In this document: piece by piece, positions 9,509-18,082 of the stretch
How positions within the stretch are numbered: position 1 is the stretch's first letter
Layout: every line of letters starts with the position of its first letter
Assembly: GCF_002946835.1 (NCBI RefSeq)
Contig: NZ_CP026652.1
Span: 4,340,001 to 4,404,000 of the forward strand
Direction: 5' to 3'
From: Streptomyces dengpaensis
GTDB lineage: Bacteria > Actinomycetota > Actinomycetes > Streptomycetales > Streptomycetaceae
DNA length: 64,000 bases
Position numbers and translations under genes: made by a program
Notes under the pieces: generated by a model
Told to the model about the DNA's origin: nothing
Seen by the model: only the letters and a program-made list of their open reading frames with translations
The model's database searches: none

Positions 9509-9637
9509 TGATTCTGGCGGGGAGTTTTTCCTCACTCCCGCTGATCCGTCCTGACGAGGAGCCGTACTCCACACAAGCTGCCAAACCTACGCATCTCGGA
9601 GTGTCGCGCCGTGATGGCCAGGGCCGCTATGCATCGT

Positions 9638-9651
9638 GTTTCACGTGAAAC
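9638..9651. other. parS site (exact)
   Basis: GTTTCACGTGAAAC, the Streptomyces ParB-binding consensus, in the parAB upstream region. An in-frame GTG overlaps it, so automatic gene finders may start ParA here (MFHVK), which is probably wrong. Confidence 0.95.
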
Positions 9652-9746
9652 GTCGCTCACTGTTGCATGGCATCATCAGTCGCGGCCGCGCCGCGGCCGA
9701 ACCCCGCGGCCGGAAACCTCTCGGTTCACTCGGAGAGGGTGCGGAG

Positions 9747-9773
9747 TTGTCCACAGAGGTGGATTTCTCCACA
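9747..9773 (+). promoter_or_regulatory. DnaA boxes upstream of parA
   Basis: TTGTCCACA at 9747-9755 is a perfect DnaA box and TTCTCCACA at 9765-9773 matches at 8 of 9 positions. They lie 37-63 bp before the preferred parA start and so fall in the leader or promoter of parAB. Confidence 0.6.
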
Positions 9774-9809
9774 GAAGACCGGGCCTCGCTGGTTCACGAC
9801 CCCGAAGAC

Positions 9810-10883
9810 ATGGGAGGCTCTGTTCATTGCGAGCCTGAAGTCGAGGAGAGTGAATCCTTGCGGTCCGACGCCAACATCGCGGGACCGATGACCGATCCGG
9901 TCCCCGGTCCCCGTACCGAGTCGATGGGGGAGGATGTTTCACGTGAAACACCGCCCCCGATGGACGACACTCCCATTGGTCGTGCTGCCCAACTGGCGGT
10001 GGAGGCGCTGGGTCGTGCCGGTGAGGGCCTGCCACGGCCTGAGCAGACCCGTGTCATCGTGGTCGCCAACCAGAAGGGCGGGGTGGGAAAGACCACGACC
10101 ACAGTCAATCTCGCTGCCTCCTTGGCCCTGCACGGTGGCCGTGTTCTGGTGATCGACCTCGACCCTCAGGGCAATGCATCCACCGCGCTGGGTATCGACC
10201 ACCACGCCGAAGTTCCATCCATCTACGACGTGTTGATCGACAGCAAGCCGCTCTCTGAAGTCGTTCAGCCGGTCCCCGATGTCGAGGGTCTCTTCTGCGC
10301 CCCTGCCACGATCGATCTCGCCGGTGCGGAGATCGAGCTGGTGTCCCTGGTGGCGCGAGAGAGCCGACTGGAGCGAGCGATCCAGGCGTACGAGCAGCCG
10401 TTGGACTACATCCTCATCGACTGCCCGCCGTCGCTCGGCCTCCTCACGGTCAACGCGCTGGTCGCCGGCGCGGAGGTGCTCATCCCCATCCAGTGCGAGT
10501 ACTACGCACTGGAAGGCCTGGGGCAGCTCCTGCGCAACGTCGATCTGGTGCGAGGGCACCTGAATCCCGCCCTGCATGTATCGACGATCCTGCTCACCAT
10601 GTACGACGGTCGGACGCGCCTCGCGTCCCAGGTCGCGGACGAGGTGCGCAGCCACTTCGGCGACGAGGTGCTGCGAACGAGCATTCCGCGCTCGGTCCGT
10701 ATCTCCGAGGCTCCGAGCTATGGGCAGACGGTGCTGACTTACGATCCAGGTTCGAGCGGTGCTCTCTCGTATCTTGAGGCCGCACGGGAAATCGCCCTCC
10801 GGGGAGTCGGAGTGGCGTACGACGTGCAACCCGCCCACATGGGCGCACAGAATGATCAGAACTTGGTGGAGGGGATCCAGTGA
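9810..10883 (+). CDS. parA: chromosome partitioning ATPase ParA
   Basis: Deviant-Walker P-loop ATPase that works with ParB-parS to anchor and segregate chromosomes during sporulation septation. The motif [16 protein letters not shown] is at about residues 89-104, followed by [13 protein letters not shown] and [11 protein letters not shown] prefer the ATG at 9810, which gives 357 residues, the length I recall for the Streptomyces protein. The same frame extends up to 9636 through a parS and low-complexity sequence. The ribosome-binding site is weak (GAAG). The N-terminal 80 residues are variable and encode a second parS (9936-9949). The stop overlaps parB (GTGA). Confidence 0.95.
   Translation: MGGSVHCEPEVEESESLRSDANIAGPMTDPVPGPRTESMGEDVSRETPPPMDDTPIGRAAQLAVEALGRAGEGLPRPEQTRVIVVANQKGGVGKTTTTVNLAASLALHGGRVLVIDLDPQGNASTALGIDHHAEVPSIYDVLIDSKPLSEVVQPVPDVEGLFCAPATIDLAGAEIELVSLVARESRLERAIQAYEQPLDYILIDCPPSLGLLTVNALVAGAEVLIPIQCEYYALEGLGQLLRNVDLVRGHLNPALHVSTILLTMYDGRTRLASQVADEVRSHFGDEVLRTSIPRSVRISEAPSYGQTVLTYDPGSSGALSYLEAAREIALRGVGVAYDVQPAHMGAQNDQNLVEGIQ
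9936..9949. other. parS site (exact) inside parA
   Basis: Exact GTTTCACGTGAAAC within the variable N-terminal part of parA, read there as VSRET. Confidence 0.95.
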
Positions 10884-11977
10884 GCGAGCGACGACGGGGG
10901 CTGGGGCGTGGCCTTGGCGCACTGATCCCTGCGGCTCCGACAGGAGAGAAGACGGCTTCCTCGGCGCCGGGTGGCGTGTCCACCTCGCCGGCGGCGGTAC
11001 CCGTGCTGACTGCCGAGCGCGGCGTAGCGGCGGCGAAGGTGGCCACGCTGCCGCCTGTTTCACATGAAACGGAGGAGCCGTCGCCGAACGGAGCCGTGGA
11101 GGCGCCCCCGGCGCCTGTCGGTGCTCACTTCGCCGAGCTGCCCCTCGACTTCATCACCCCGAACCCGCGTCAGCCCCGTGAGGTCTTCGACGAGGACGCT
11201 CTGGCTGAGCTTGTCACCTCCATCAAGGAGGTCGGGCTCCTCCAGCCTGTCGTCGTACGGCAGCTGGGCCCGGCGCGCTACGAGCTCATCATGGGCGAGC
11301 GGCGCTGGCGGGCCTGCCGTGAGGCGGGGCTGGAGGCCATTCCGGCGATCGTACGGGCCACGGAGGACGAGAAGCTCCTCCTGGACGCGCTGCTGGAGAA
11401 CCTGCACCGCGCCCAACTGAACCCGCTGGAAGAGGCGGCCGCCTACGACCAGTTGCTCAAGGACTTCAACTGCACGCACGACCAGCTGGCGGACCGTATC
11501 GGCCGGTCGCGCCCGCAGGTCTCCAACACCCTGCGTCTGCTCAAGCTCTCGCCAGCGGTTCAGCGCCGTGTGGCCGCCGGAGTCCTTTCCGCGGGGCATG
11601 CACGGGCGCTGCTCTCCGTCGAGGACTCGGAGGAGCAGGACCGGCTCGCTCACCGGATCGTGGCCGAGGGGCTTTCGGTGCGGGCCGTCGAGGAGATCGT
11701 CACCCTCATGGGGTCGCGGCCTCAGGCCGCGCCGCGTTCCAAGGGGCCGCGGGCCGGCGCTCGGCTCTCCCCGGCGCTGAGCGATCTGGCCACGCGTCTC
11801 TCGGACCGCTTCGAGACGCGGGTGAAGGTCGACCTGGGGCAGAAGAAGGGCAAGATCACCGTCGAGTTCGCCTCGATGGAGGACCTCGAGCGCATCCTCG
11901 GCAGCCTCGCCCCGGGCGAGGGTCCGGTCCTTCAGAAGAGCCTCCTCGACGACGACTCCGAGGACACGGATGCCTGA
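10880..11977 (+). CDS. parB: chromosome partitioning protein ParB
   Basis: A CTP-dependent DNA clamp of 365 residues that loads at parS. The N-terminal ParB/Spo0J domain (about 90-190) carries the CTP-binding GERRWRA motif and [15 protein letters not shown] helix-turn-helix follows ([20 protein letters not shown], about 195-215). A C-terminal dimerisation region ends the protein. GTG start at 10880 overlaps the parA TGA, so the pair is cotranslated. The first 90 residues are Pro/Ala-rich and include a 13/14 parS-like sequence. A strong terminator follows at 12016-12060. Confidence 0.97.
   Translation: MSERRRGLGRGLGALIPAAPTGEKTASSAPGGVSTSPAAVPVLTAERGVAAAKVATLPPVSHETEEPSPNGAVEAPPAPVGAHFAELPLDFITPNPRQPREVFDEDALAELVTSIKEVGLLQPVVVRQLGPARYELIMGERRWRACREAGLEAIPAIVRATEDEKLLLDALLENLHRAQLNPLEEAAAYDQLLKDFNCTHDQLADRIGRSRPQVSNTLRLLKLSPAVQRRVAAGVLSAGHARALLSVEDSEEQDRLAHRIVAEGLSVRAVEEIVTLMGSRPQAAPRSKGPRAGARLSPALSDLATRLSDRFETRVKVDLGQKKGKITVEFASMEDLERILGSLAPGEGPVLQKSLLDDDSEDTDA
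11057..11070. other. parS-like site (13/14) inside parB
   Basis: GTTTCACATGAAAC differs from parS at one central base and breaks the central CACGTG. It lies in the disordered N-terminal part of parB, read as VSHET. Confidence 0.6.
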
Positions 11978-12015
11978 TCGCCTCACGGCGGCACGCTCTC
12001 CCAGCGGCCGACCAT

Positions 12016-12060
12016 AAGAGCGGGCCGTGTCCGGTGTGTACCGGAACACGGCCCGCTCTT
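12016..12060 (+). terminator. strong terminator after parAB
   Basis: AAGAGCGGGCCGTGT (12016-12030) and ACACGGCCCGCTCTT (12046-12060) form a perfect 15-bp stem followed by TGCTTTC. The loop itself contains a small CCGG/CCGG repeat. Confidence 0.92.
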
Positions 12061-12157
12061 TGCTTTCTGGCGGTTTCGATGGAATCGCATCATGGATACG
12101 ATGCAAACGGGTATGGCGCATCCACCTGGCGGCACCTTCAATGGGGAGGCGGGGGCC

Positions 12158-12415
12158 ATGCATACCGTGAGCCGTACCGGACTGGTGACCGCGGGCCTGG
12201 GCCTGGGAGCGGTCGGCGGATTCGTCGGCAGCCTGCTCAGGGAGCGGAGCGCTCTGACAGCCGCCCGTGACGCCGCGGGCGAAGGAAGCGAGGAACAGCC
12301 TTCATGGGGCGCCGGCTCGTACCGCTCACGCTGGACAACCTTCAGGACCTTCCCAAGCGCTGTCGCGCGTGTGTCTTTTGGGAGCTGGACCCAGTCAGCG
12401 GCGAGGCCGCGGTAA
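12158..12415 (+). CDS. possible small membrane-anchored protein (doubtful)
   Basis: A frame of 85 codons with a good ribosome-binding site (GGGGAGG, 8 nt before ATG 12158). It encodes a hydrophobic, Gly-rich N-terminus (LVTAGLGLGAVGGFVGSLL). From 12304 onwards it overlaps the well-supported GNAT gene in another frame, so its C-terminal half is probably not selected. It could be a leader peptide, a short real protein with a misplaced end, or chance. I recognise no family. Confidence 0.2.
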   Translation: MHTVSRTGLVTAGLGLGAVGGFVGSLLRERSALTAARDAAGEGSEEQPSWGAGSYRSRWTTFRTFPSAVARVSFGSWTQSAARPR

Positions 12416-12921
12416 AGGCGGGTACGCCCGCACTGGAAAAGGAAGCCTGGATCTCTGCGGTACTCCTGGACTGGGGATCCTGCGGCCGTGTCGTTTATGT
12501 GGACGACGTGCCAGTGGGCTTCGTGCTGTACGCGCCTCCCGCCTATGTCCCCCGCTCCACGGCATTTCCCACAAGTCCGGTGTCGCCGGACGCGGTTCAG
12601 CTGATGACCGCCTTCATCATGCCCGGCTATCAGGGACAGGGACTCGGCCGGGTGATGGTGCAGACGGTCGCCAAGGATCTGCTGCGCCGGGGCTTCAAAG
12701 CCATCGAGGCATTCGGGGACGCGCGGTGGAAGGAACCGGCCTGTGTGCTGCCCGCTGACCATCTGCTGGCCGTCGGCTTCAAGACGGTCCGGCCGCACCC
12801 CACCTATCCGCGACTGAGGCTGGAGCTGCGCTCGACGCTCTCCTGGAAGGAAGATGTCGAGCTCGCGCTGGACCGCCTTCTGGGAGCCGTACAGAAGGAA
12901 CCGGCGCTCCGTCCCCTATAA
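12304..12921 (+). CDS. GNAT family N-acetyltransferase
   Basis: A protein of 205 residues with the acetyl-CoA-binding motif MPGYQGQGLGRVMVQ at about residues 107-121 and a preceding beta-bulge strand VQLMTAFI. The substrate is unknown. The start MGRRLVPLTLDNL gives the full domain. It stands between parB and trxA, pointing toward trxA, and ends at the bidirectional hairpin at 12947-12974. This gene occupies the same place in other Streptomyces genomes, so it is core rather than acquired. Confidence 0.85.
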   Translation: MGRRLVPLTLDNLQDLPKRCRACVFWELDPVSGEAAVKAGTPALEKEAWISAVLLDWGSCGRVVYVDDVPVGFVLYAPPAYVPRSTAFPTSPVSPDAVQLMTAFIMPGYQGQGLGRVMVQTVAKDLLRRGFKAIEAFGDARWKEPACVLPADHLLAVGFKTVRPHPTYPRLRLELRSTLSWKEDVELALDRLLGAVQKEPALRPL

Positions 12922-12946
12922 CCGGCGCCCTGTCCCTATAGAGCAA

Positions 12947-12974
12947 ATGGGCCAGCCCTTCCGGGCTGGCCCAT
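12947..12974. terminator. bidirectional terminator between GNAT gene and trxA
   Basis: ATGGGCCAGCCC (12947-12958) pairs perfectly with GGGCTGGCCCAT (12963-12974) around TTCC. It separates convergent genes and is followed 4 bp later by a parS. Confidence 0.85.
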
Positions 12975-12978
12975 TCGT

Positions 12979-12992
12979 GTTTCACGTGAAAC
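12979..12992. other. parS site (exact)
   Basis: GTTTCACGTGAAAC in the convergent intergenic space between the GNAT gene and trxA. Confidence 0.95.
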
Positions 12993-13019
12993 ATAGGCCG
13001 CTCGTGCGGCCGTCACCGA

Positions 13020-13352
13020 CTACTCGGCGATGAAGTCCTCGAGGTCGCGCACGATCGCGGCCTTCGGCTTCGCACCGACGATGGTCCTGGCGACCTCGCC
13101 ACCCTGGTAGACGTTCAGGGTCGGAATCGACATGACGCCGTACTTGGCGGCCGTGCCAGGGTTCTCATCGATGTTGAGCTTGACGACCTCGATCTTGTCG
13201 CCGTACTCCGCGGCGATCGCCTCCAGGGACGGCGCGATCTGGCGGCAGGGACCGCACCAGGCGGCCCAGAAGTCCACCAGGACGGGCTTGTCGTTCTTGA
13301 GGACGTCCTGCTCGAAGGAGGCGTCAGTCACATTCTTCAGGGTGCCGGCCAC
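13020..13352 (-). CDS. trxA: thioredoxin
   Basis: A cytosolic dithiol reductant of 110 residues. The active site WCGPC is at 32-36 in VDFWAAWCGPCRQIAP, and the cis-proline region reads MSIPTLNVYQGG. GTG start at 13352 with AAGGAG 7 nt upstream. The extended frame to 13544 is not used because it overlaps trxB. It follows trxB on the same strand with a 43-nt gap, so the two should be cotranscribed from the SigR-type promoter at 14432-14457. Confidence 0.96.
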   Translation of the reverse strand: MAGTLKNVTDASFEQDVLKNDKPVLVDFWAAWCGPCRQIAPSLEAIAAEYGDKIEVVKLNIDENPGTAAKYGVMSIPTLNVYQGGEVARTIVGAKPKAAIVRDLEDFIAE

Positions 13353-13395
13353 GGCGGGCTCCTTAACTCGTTGGTGCGGTGGGGCGGATGGGGGA

Positions 13396-14361
13396 TCAGA
13401 CGGTGGCAGTCGCCGCCGCGGCCTCGCTGTCGGTGAGGGCGGCGAGGTAGCGCTCGGCGTCGAGAGCGGCGGAGCAGCCGGTACCGGCGGCGGTGATCGC
13501 CTGGCGGTACGTGTGGTCGACCACGTCACCGGAGCCGAAGACACCGGTCAGGTTCGTGCGAGTGGAGGGCGCCTCGACCTTCAGGTAGCCCTCGTCGTCC
13601 AGGTCGAGCTGGCCCTTGAAGAGCTCGGTTCGCGGGTCGTGACCGATCGCGATGAACAGACCGGTCACCGGCAGCTCGGAGGTTTCCCCGGACTTGAGGT
13701 TGCGCAGCGTCAGGCCCTCGAGCTTGGGGCTGCCCTTGATCTCGGCGACCTCGCTGTCCCAGACGAACTTGATCTTCGGGTCGGCGAACGCGCGCTCCTG
13801 CATCGCCTTCGAGGCGCGCAGTGAGTCCCGGCGGTGGACGATCGTCACGGACTTGGCGAAGCGGGAGAGGAAGGTGGCCTCCTCCATCGCGGTGTCGCCT
13901 CCGCCGATCACAGCGATGTCCTGGTCCTTGAAGAAGAAGCCGTCACAGGTGGCGCACCAGGAGACGCCGCGTCCGGAGAGGGCGTCCTCGTTGGGCAGGC
14001 CGAGCTTGCGGTGCTGCGAGCCCGTCGAGACGATGACGGCCTTGGCGCGGTGCACGGTGCCCGCCGTGTCTGTGACGGTCTTGATTTCGCCCGAGAGGTC
14101 GACGGCGACGACGTCGTCCGGAACCAGCTCGGCACCGAAGCGCTCGGCCTGAGCGCGCATGTTGTCCATGAGCTCGGGGCCCATGATGCCGTCCTGGAAA
14201 CCGGGGAAGTTCTCCACCTCGGTGGTGTTCATCAGGGCACCGCCCGCGGTGACGGCGCCCTCGAAGACCAGCGGCTTCAGCGACGCGCGCGCGGTGTAGA
14301 GCGCCGCCGTGTAGCCGGCGGGCCCGGAGCCGATGATGATCACGTTACGGACGTCGCTCAC
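13396..14361 (-). CDS. trxB: thioredoxin-disulfide reductase
   Basis: An NADPH-dependent FAD flavoprotein of 321 residues that reduces TrxA. It has the FAD-binding motif [16 protein letters not shown] near residue 7, the redox pair CATCDG near residue 140, the NADPH-binding [12 protein letters not shown] just after, and a C-terminal [13 protein letters not shown] start at 14361; the track frame to 14433 would begin upstream of the -10 element. Its promoter (GGAAT-N18-GTT) is of the SigR oxidative-stress type. Confidence 0.96.
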   Translation of the reverse strand: MSDVRNVIIIGSGPAGYTAALYTARASLKPLVFEGAVTAGGALMNTTEVENFPGFQDGIMGPELMDNMRAQAERFGAELVPDDVVAVDLSGEIKTVTDTAGTVHRAKAVIVSTGSQHRKLGLPNEDALSGRGVSWCATCDGFFFKDQDIAVIGGGDTAMEEATFLSRFAKSVTIVHRRDSLRASKAMQERAFADPKIKFVWDSEVAEIKGSPKLEGLTLRNLKSGETSELPVTGLFIAIGHDPRTELFKGQLDLDDEGYLKVEAPSTRTNLTGVFGSGDVVDHTYRQAITAAGTGCSAALDAERYLAALTDSEAAAATATV

Positions 14362-14431
14362 GGCTTGATTCCTCGTCTCTGGAGAATGCTGCGTACCGGT
14401 GGGAGCCTCGCTCACTACTCTCACCCCACCC

Positions 14432-14457
14432 AACGGATCCTAAGGGGCTTCAATTCC
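14432..14457 (-). promoter_or_regulatory. SigR-type promoter of trxB-trxA
   Basis: On the minus strand, -35 GGAAT is at 14457-14453 and -10 GTT at 14434-14432, separated by exactly 18 nt. It lies 71 nt before the trxB start. GGAAT-N18-GTT is the known consensus for the disulfide-stress sigma factor SigR, and trxBA is a classic SigR target. Confidence 0.8.
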
Positions 14458-14542
14458 CGGTGCGGCAGGGCACACGGAGACGCGGTACCGCACAGAGATG
14501 CCATGCGGTATCTGGGGAGGAGACCGTTGGGCGCTGACGTGC

Positions 14543-15490
14543 TCAGGACTTGGCGTACGAACGCGTCAGGAGCAGCTTTCCGGGGGACGGCGAGTCCTGC
14601 TTCTTGCAGGCGGCGTCGACGATGTAGGCCGTGACCTTCGCGCTGTCCGAGTCGTCGGGGAGTACGACGAGATAGACCCTCGTCCCCTTGAAGGTGCCCT
14701 CCTTGGCGGCGAGGACTGCCCCGCTGTCGCCGGTCCCCTGCTGGACGCAGTCAGGAACGGGCACGGTGGGTGTGCCCAAGGTGTCGACTCCGCCGGACTC
14801 GCCCCCCGCGTCCTGGGACTCGATGCCCCAGGGCTTCCCGGTGCCGGAACGGTCACCCGTGTCTTTGTCCTTCGCGAGGAGATCCGCCACCTGGTGCTTC
14901 AGCGTTTCCTCGGAGAAGGTGACCTTGGAGCCGGACTCCTGCTGCGTCGCCGTCCCCGGGCCCTTGCCTTCGCCGCCCATCGACTGCACGAGGATGGTGC
15001 CCAGGCCCAGGGCGGCAGCCGTGAAGACCGTCCCGACAACGACTGCCCTGCGGCGCCCACGGCGCGCCCGGCGGCCACGGCCGGGCCCGGTGGCCGCGCG
15101 AGGATGACCCAAGGGGCGGTCCCCGGCTGAAGCGGAGTCCGAGTCGTCCGACTTGAAGGAGATGTCAGCGGTCGATGTTTCACGTGAAACACTCACGCCG
15201 TCGTCCTCCGCGCCCGATGTGCGATCCGGCGACACGGCACTCAACAGAGCCTCCGCGGCCAGCGCGGCATCGATGCGTCCGGCCACATCGTCGGGCATGC
15301 GTGTCGGCCCCGGCAACGTGCCGAGCAGACCCCGGATCTCCTCCAGCGAGTCGTACACGTCGGTGCAGAGCCCGCAGTCATCGAGATGCCGTCGCACGTC
15401 TGCCGTACGGGAGGGTGGGAGCAGGCCCTCGGCGAGGTCGGAGATCTCCGCGACGTCCGGGTGCCCGGCCGTATCCGTCGTGGATGTCAC
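14543..15490 (-). CDS. membrane-anchored anti-sigma factor (SigM partner)
   Basis: A protein of 315 residues. The N-terminal zinc-finger-like anti-sigma motif H-x3-C-x2-C lies at H35-C39-C42 (RRHLDDCGLC). A basic stretch (GRGRRARRGRRR) precedes one membrane span at about 148-171 (VVVGTVFTAAALGLGTILV), and about 140 extracellular residues follow. The GTG start overlaps the sigM stop (GTGA, 15487-15490), indicating coupling. By architecture and position it should hold SigM inactive at the membrane. Residues around 100 (SVSRETS) encode a parS. The extracellular part is unrecognised. Confidence 0.8.
   Translation of the reverse strand: MTSTTDTAGHPDVAEISDLAEGLLPPSRTADVRRHLDDCGLCTDVYDSLEEIRGLLGTLPGPTRMPDDVAGRIDAALAAEALLSAVSPDRTSGAEDDGVSVSRETSTADISFKSDDSDSASAGDRPLGHPRAATGPGRGRRARRGRRRAVVVGTVFTAAALGLGTILVQSMGGEGKGPGTATQQESGSKVTFSEETLKHQVADLLAKDKDTGDRSGTGKPWGIESQDAGGESGGVDTLGTPTVPVPDCVQQGTGDSGAVLAAKEGTFKGTRVYLVVLPDDSDSAKVTAYIVDAACKKQDSPSPGKLLLTRSYAKS
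15177..15190. other. parS site (exact) inside anti-sigma gene
   Basis: Exact GTTTCACGTGAAAC within the linker-coding part of the anti-sigma factor gene. Confidence 0.95.
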
Positions 15491-16218
15491 GCTCGCCCAC
15501 CTCCGCCCTTCACAGCAGCTGAATCGCTTGGTCCGGCATCGTGCGGACCTGCATCGTGAGGTCCTGCTGCCGGTGGGACGGATGTCCCCTGCGTCCGGTT
15601 CCTTCCGCCGCCGGACTTCTTGCCGTCCTCGCCGCCACCGTTCTCCGTACGGAGATGGGTGAGCAGTGGGAGCAGTCTGGCTCTGCCGCGTGCGCAGCGG
15701 CTCTTCACCGTGCCGGTCGGCACGGTGAGGATGCGGGCTGCTTCCGCTACGGGGTAGCCCTGCATGTCCACCAAGACGAGAGCCGCACGCTGGTCGGCAG
15801 GGAGCGTGCTCAGTGCTGCCAGGAGCTCGCGGTGGAGATCGTTGCGCTCGGCCGGAGCGGAGGCGGCCTCGTGCGGTTCGAGGAGCTGCTCCAGGCGTTC
15901 GGTGTCATCGACAGGGGACGTCTTCCGGGAGGCGGCCTTGCGGGCACGGTCCAGGCATGCGTTCACCGTGATGCGGTGCAGCCAGGTTGTGACGGCCGAC
16001 TGGCCGCGGAAGGTGTGGGCGGCCCGGTAGGCGGAGACGAGCGCGTCCTGGACGGCGTCAGCGGCCTCCTCGCGGTCTCCCAGGGTTCGTAGCGCCACCG
16101 CCCACAACCGGTCGCGGTGACGCCGTACAAGCTCGCCGAAGGCATCGGGATCGCCCTCTACATGGCGGGCGAGGAGGGCCTGGTCGCTCGCTTCGCCGTA
16201 CGCGGCTTCGTCGGCCAC
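15487..16218 (-). CDS. sigM: ECF-family RNA polymerase sigma factor SigM
   Basis: A sigma factor of 243 residues of the ECF group. Region 2 is at about 25-95 (DPDAFGELVRRHRDRLWAVA, then AADAVQDALVSAYR). Region 4 is at about 130-185 (LPADQRAALVLVDMQGYP, then VPTGTVKSRCARGRARL). The tail of about 50 residues is Gly/Pro/Asp-rich. GTG start at 16218. The name rests on synteny with the mycobacterial sigM locus between trxB and mviN. It is coupled to the anti-sigma gene. Confidence 0.88.
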   Translation of the reverse strand: MADEAAYGEASDQALLARHVEGDPDAFGELVRRHRDRLWAVALRTLGDREEAADAVQDALVSAYRAAHTFRGQSAVTTWLHRITVNACLDRARKAASRKTSPVDDTERLEQLLEPHEAASAPAERNDLHRELLAALSTLPADQRAALVLVDMQGYPVAEAARILTVPTGTVKSRCARGRARLLPLLTHLRTENGGGEDGKKSGGGRNRTQGTSVPPAAGPHDAGPHDAGPSDSAAVKGGGGRA

Positions 16219-16246
16219 CGGACCCCCTCCCCTTCGTCGACGAGCG

Positions 16247-17965
16247 TCAGCCGGTGAACTTCACGTCCGTGATGGCTTGCTTGTAGCCGGCGTTGCTGTA
16301 CTCGTCACCGGATGCGTGGGGCATCGCCGTGATCCACAGCAGCACGTATTGACTCGTCACCTTCTTGTCGACCGTGATCTTCGCGGTGGTTCCGCTCGTC
16401 GTCACGGTCCCGATCGTCGTCATCGAGTCCACCGGCGTCCCAGAACCGGTCGAGTCCGTCGCGTAGAGGGTGATGGTCGTGTGATCACCGGGGTATAGAA
16501 GCCCTATCGAGGCGGCCGAGAGCGTCTTCTGCGAGCCGAGGTCGTAGACGATGCCGACGCCGGGCTTGAAGGACGGCTTCATCTCCGGACCGTCCACAAA
16601 GCTCTTGGTCCGCCAGTACGTCGAGCTGTCACTGTCGTAGGTCTTGGCCACGTCCTCGGGTGCCTGGGCGTCACCCTTCGCGACGTATTCCTGCGCCCCC
16701 TGAATGGTGATCGGCTTGACCGGCTTGGTCTTGCCGCCCTTGTCGTTGTCGTCCGTCGTCTGCGTCTGCTTCGTGTCGTCGGACTTGTTGCCCTGGTCCA
16801 TGAGCGCGTCCGCGAGCTGCCAACTGCCAAGGCCCAACGCGGCGATGAGGAGCGCCGACACAGCCCACTTGAGGGCCTTGCCGGTACGGCTCTGCAGCGG
16901 GGGCGGTGGAGTGGGTACGGGCTGGGTGGCACCCGGACGCGGTGCCTGCCGGCCGTACGTGCCCTGCTGATACGTCGTGCGCTGGTACTCCGGCGGGGCG
17001 GTGAAAGAGGGCTCTGGCGGGCGGATGCGGGGCATCTCGCTGATCGCCTTCACCAGTTCCTCCGGCGTGGTGCACGGGGACTCATGGCGGGAGGCGGTCG
17101 CGCCATCGTTGACGAGCGCACGCATGGCGAGCTCCGACAGGCCCCGGTGGACCCCGGCACGCACCTGGTCCGGCGCGATGAGACCGACGCCCTTGGGCAG
17201 CCCGGACAGGCCGTACGCGTCGTTCTCGTACGGCCAGCGCTGGGTGAGCGCGGCGTACAGGAGCGCGCCGATGGCCTCCGTGTCGGTGCGCTGCGGGGTG
17301 TCGGAACTGATGCCGCGCAGCGCCGCGTTCACGGCAAGGCCGCGGATGCGCCACTGGCCGGACGAGGTGCGCAGCACGGCGCTCGGAGTCAGCCGCAGAT
17401 GCGCGAGGCCCTCACGGTGCGCGGCGGCCATGGCCTGGGAGACCTGGTTGACCATCTGGTACGCCTCGTGCACCTCCAGCGGCCCCGAGGCCAGGAGCGC
17501 CGTCAGCTCCGTGGCGTCCGGCAGCCACTCGTGCACCACGTAGACGAGGTCGTTTTCCTCCACCGCGTCCAGGACCTGGACGAAGCGGGGATCGCCCAAC
17601 AGGGCGGAGGAACGGGCCGCTGCCAGTACGGAGCGGGCCCGCGGATGGTCGGCGGGCAGCAAGTGCACACCGACGGCGCGGCGGAGTTTCTCGTCCACCG
17701 CACGCCAACTACTGAAACCGTCCAGACGGGTGACGCACTCTTCAAGCCGGTAGCGTCTGGCGAGCTTGTGGCCGCTGTGCAACTCGGGCGGTGAGGCCTT
17801 TCCGGGACGCTCGGTCCCGCCGCTCCCCTGTGCCTCTTCGCTCTCCGTGTCCCGCTCCCGCTTCTGGGCCACCCCGTCGGCCGTGGACTGGTCCGCCTTG
17901 GCGGTCAGCGGCTCGTCACCGCTGTTGTCTGCCACGTCGACGGCAGCCGTGCTCCGTTCCGCCAC
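16247..17965 (-). CDS. membrane pseudokinase with extracellular discoidin-like domain
   Basis: A protein of 572 residues. A Ser/Thr-kinase-like region (about 50-330) keeps the fold pattern but lacks catalytic residues: the VAxK strand reads VGVHLL, the HRDxxxxN loop reads HLRLTPSAVL and the DFG position reads IRGLA. One membrane span lies at about 363-387, preceded by a Pro-rich juxtamembrane segment. The extracellular C-terminus resembles galactose-binding/discoidin folds (STYWRTKSF, VGIVYDLGSQKTL). It lies 117 nt downstream of murJ. In Mycobacterium the same modules are fused to MviN (MurJ). GTG 17965 is preferred (AGGAGC 6 nt upstream) over an ATG at 18046. Confidence 0.8.
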   Translation of the reverse strand: MAERSTAAVDVADNSGDEPLTAKADQSTADGVAQKRERDTESEEAQGSGGTERPGKASPPELHSGHKLARRYRLEECVTRLDGFSSWRAVDEKLRRAVGVHLLPADHPRARSVLAAARSSALLGDPRFVQVLDAVEENDLVYVVHEWLPDATELTALLASGPLEVHEAYQMVNQVSQAMAAAHREGLAHLRLTPSAVLRTSSGQWRIRGLAVNAALRGISSDTPQRTDTEAIGALLYAALTQRWPYENDAYGLSGLPKGVGLIAPDQVRAGVHRGLSELAMRALVNDGATASRHESPCTTPEELVKAISEMPRIRPPEPSFTAPPEYQRTTYQQGTYGRQAPRPGATQPVPTPPPPLQSRTGKALKWAVSALLIAALGLGSWQLADALMDQGNKSDDTKQTQTTDDNDKGGKTKPVKPITIQGAQEYVAKGDAQAPEDVAKTYDSDSSTYWRTKSFVDGPEMKPSFKPGVGIVYDLGSQKTLSAASIGLLYPGDHTTITLYATDSTGSGTPVDSMTTIGTVTTSGTTAKITVDKKVTSQYVLLWITAMPHASGDEYSNAGYKQAITDVKFTG

Positions 17966-18082
17966 CGTCGCTCCTGCCTCCCCATCCTTGCGCGCTCTCC
18001 GACGCCGAAACCAATTGTGCCCACAGTCCGCCGCTATGCACGACACGCGGTGGCGGACGATGGTTGTGCGCGTACCCCCGCC

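Noticed and set aside
9636..9809. N-terminal extension of ParA beginning MFHVKRR
   Set aside because: It is just translation through a parS site and low-complexity sequence. ATG 9810 gives the expected 357 residues.
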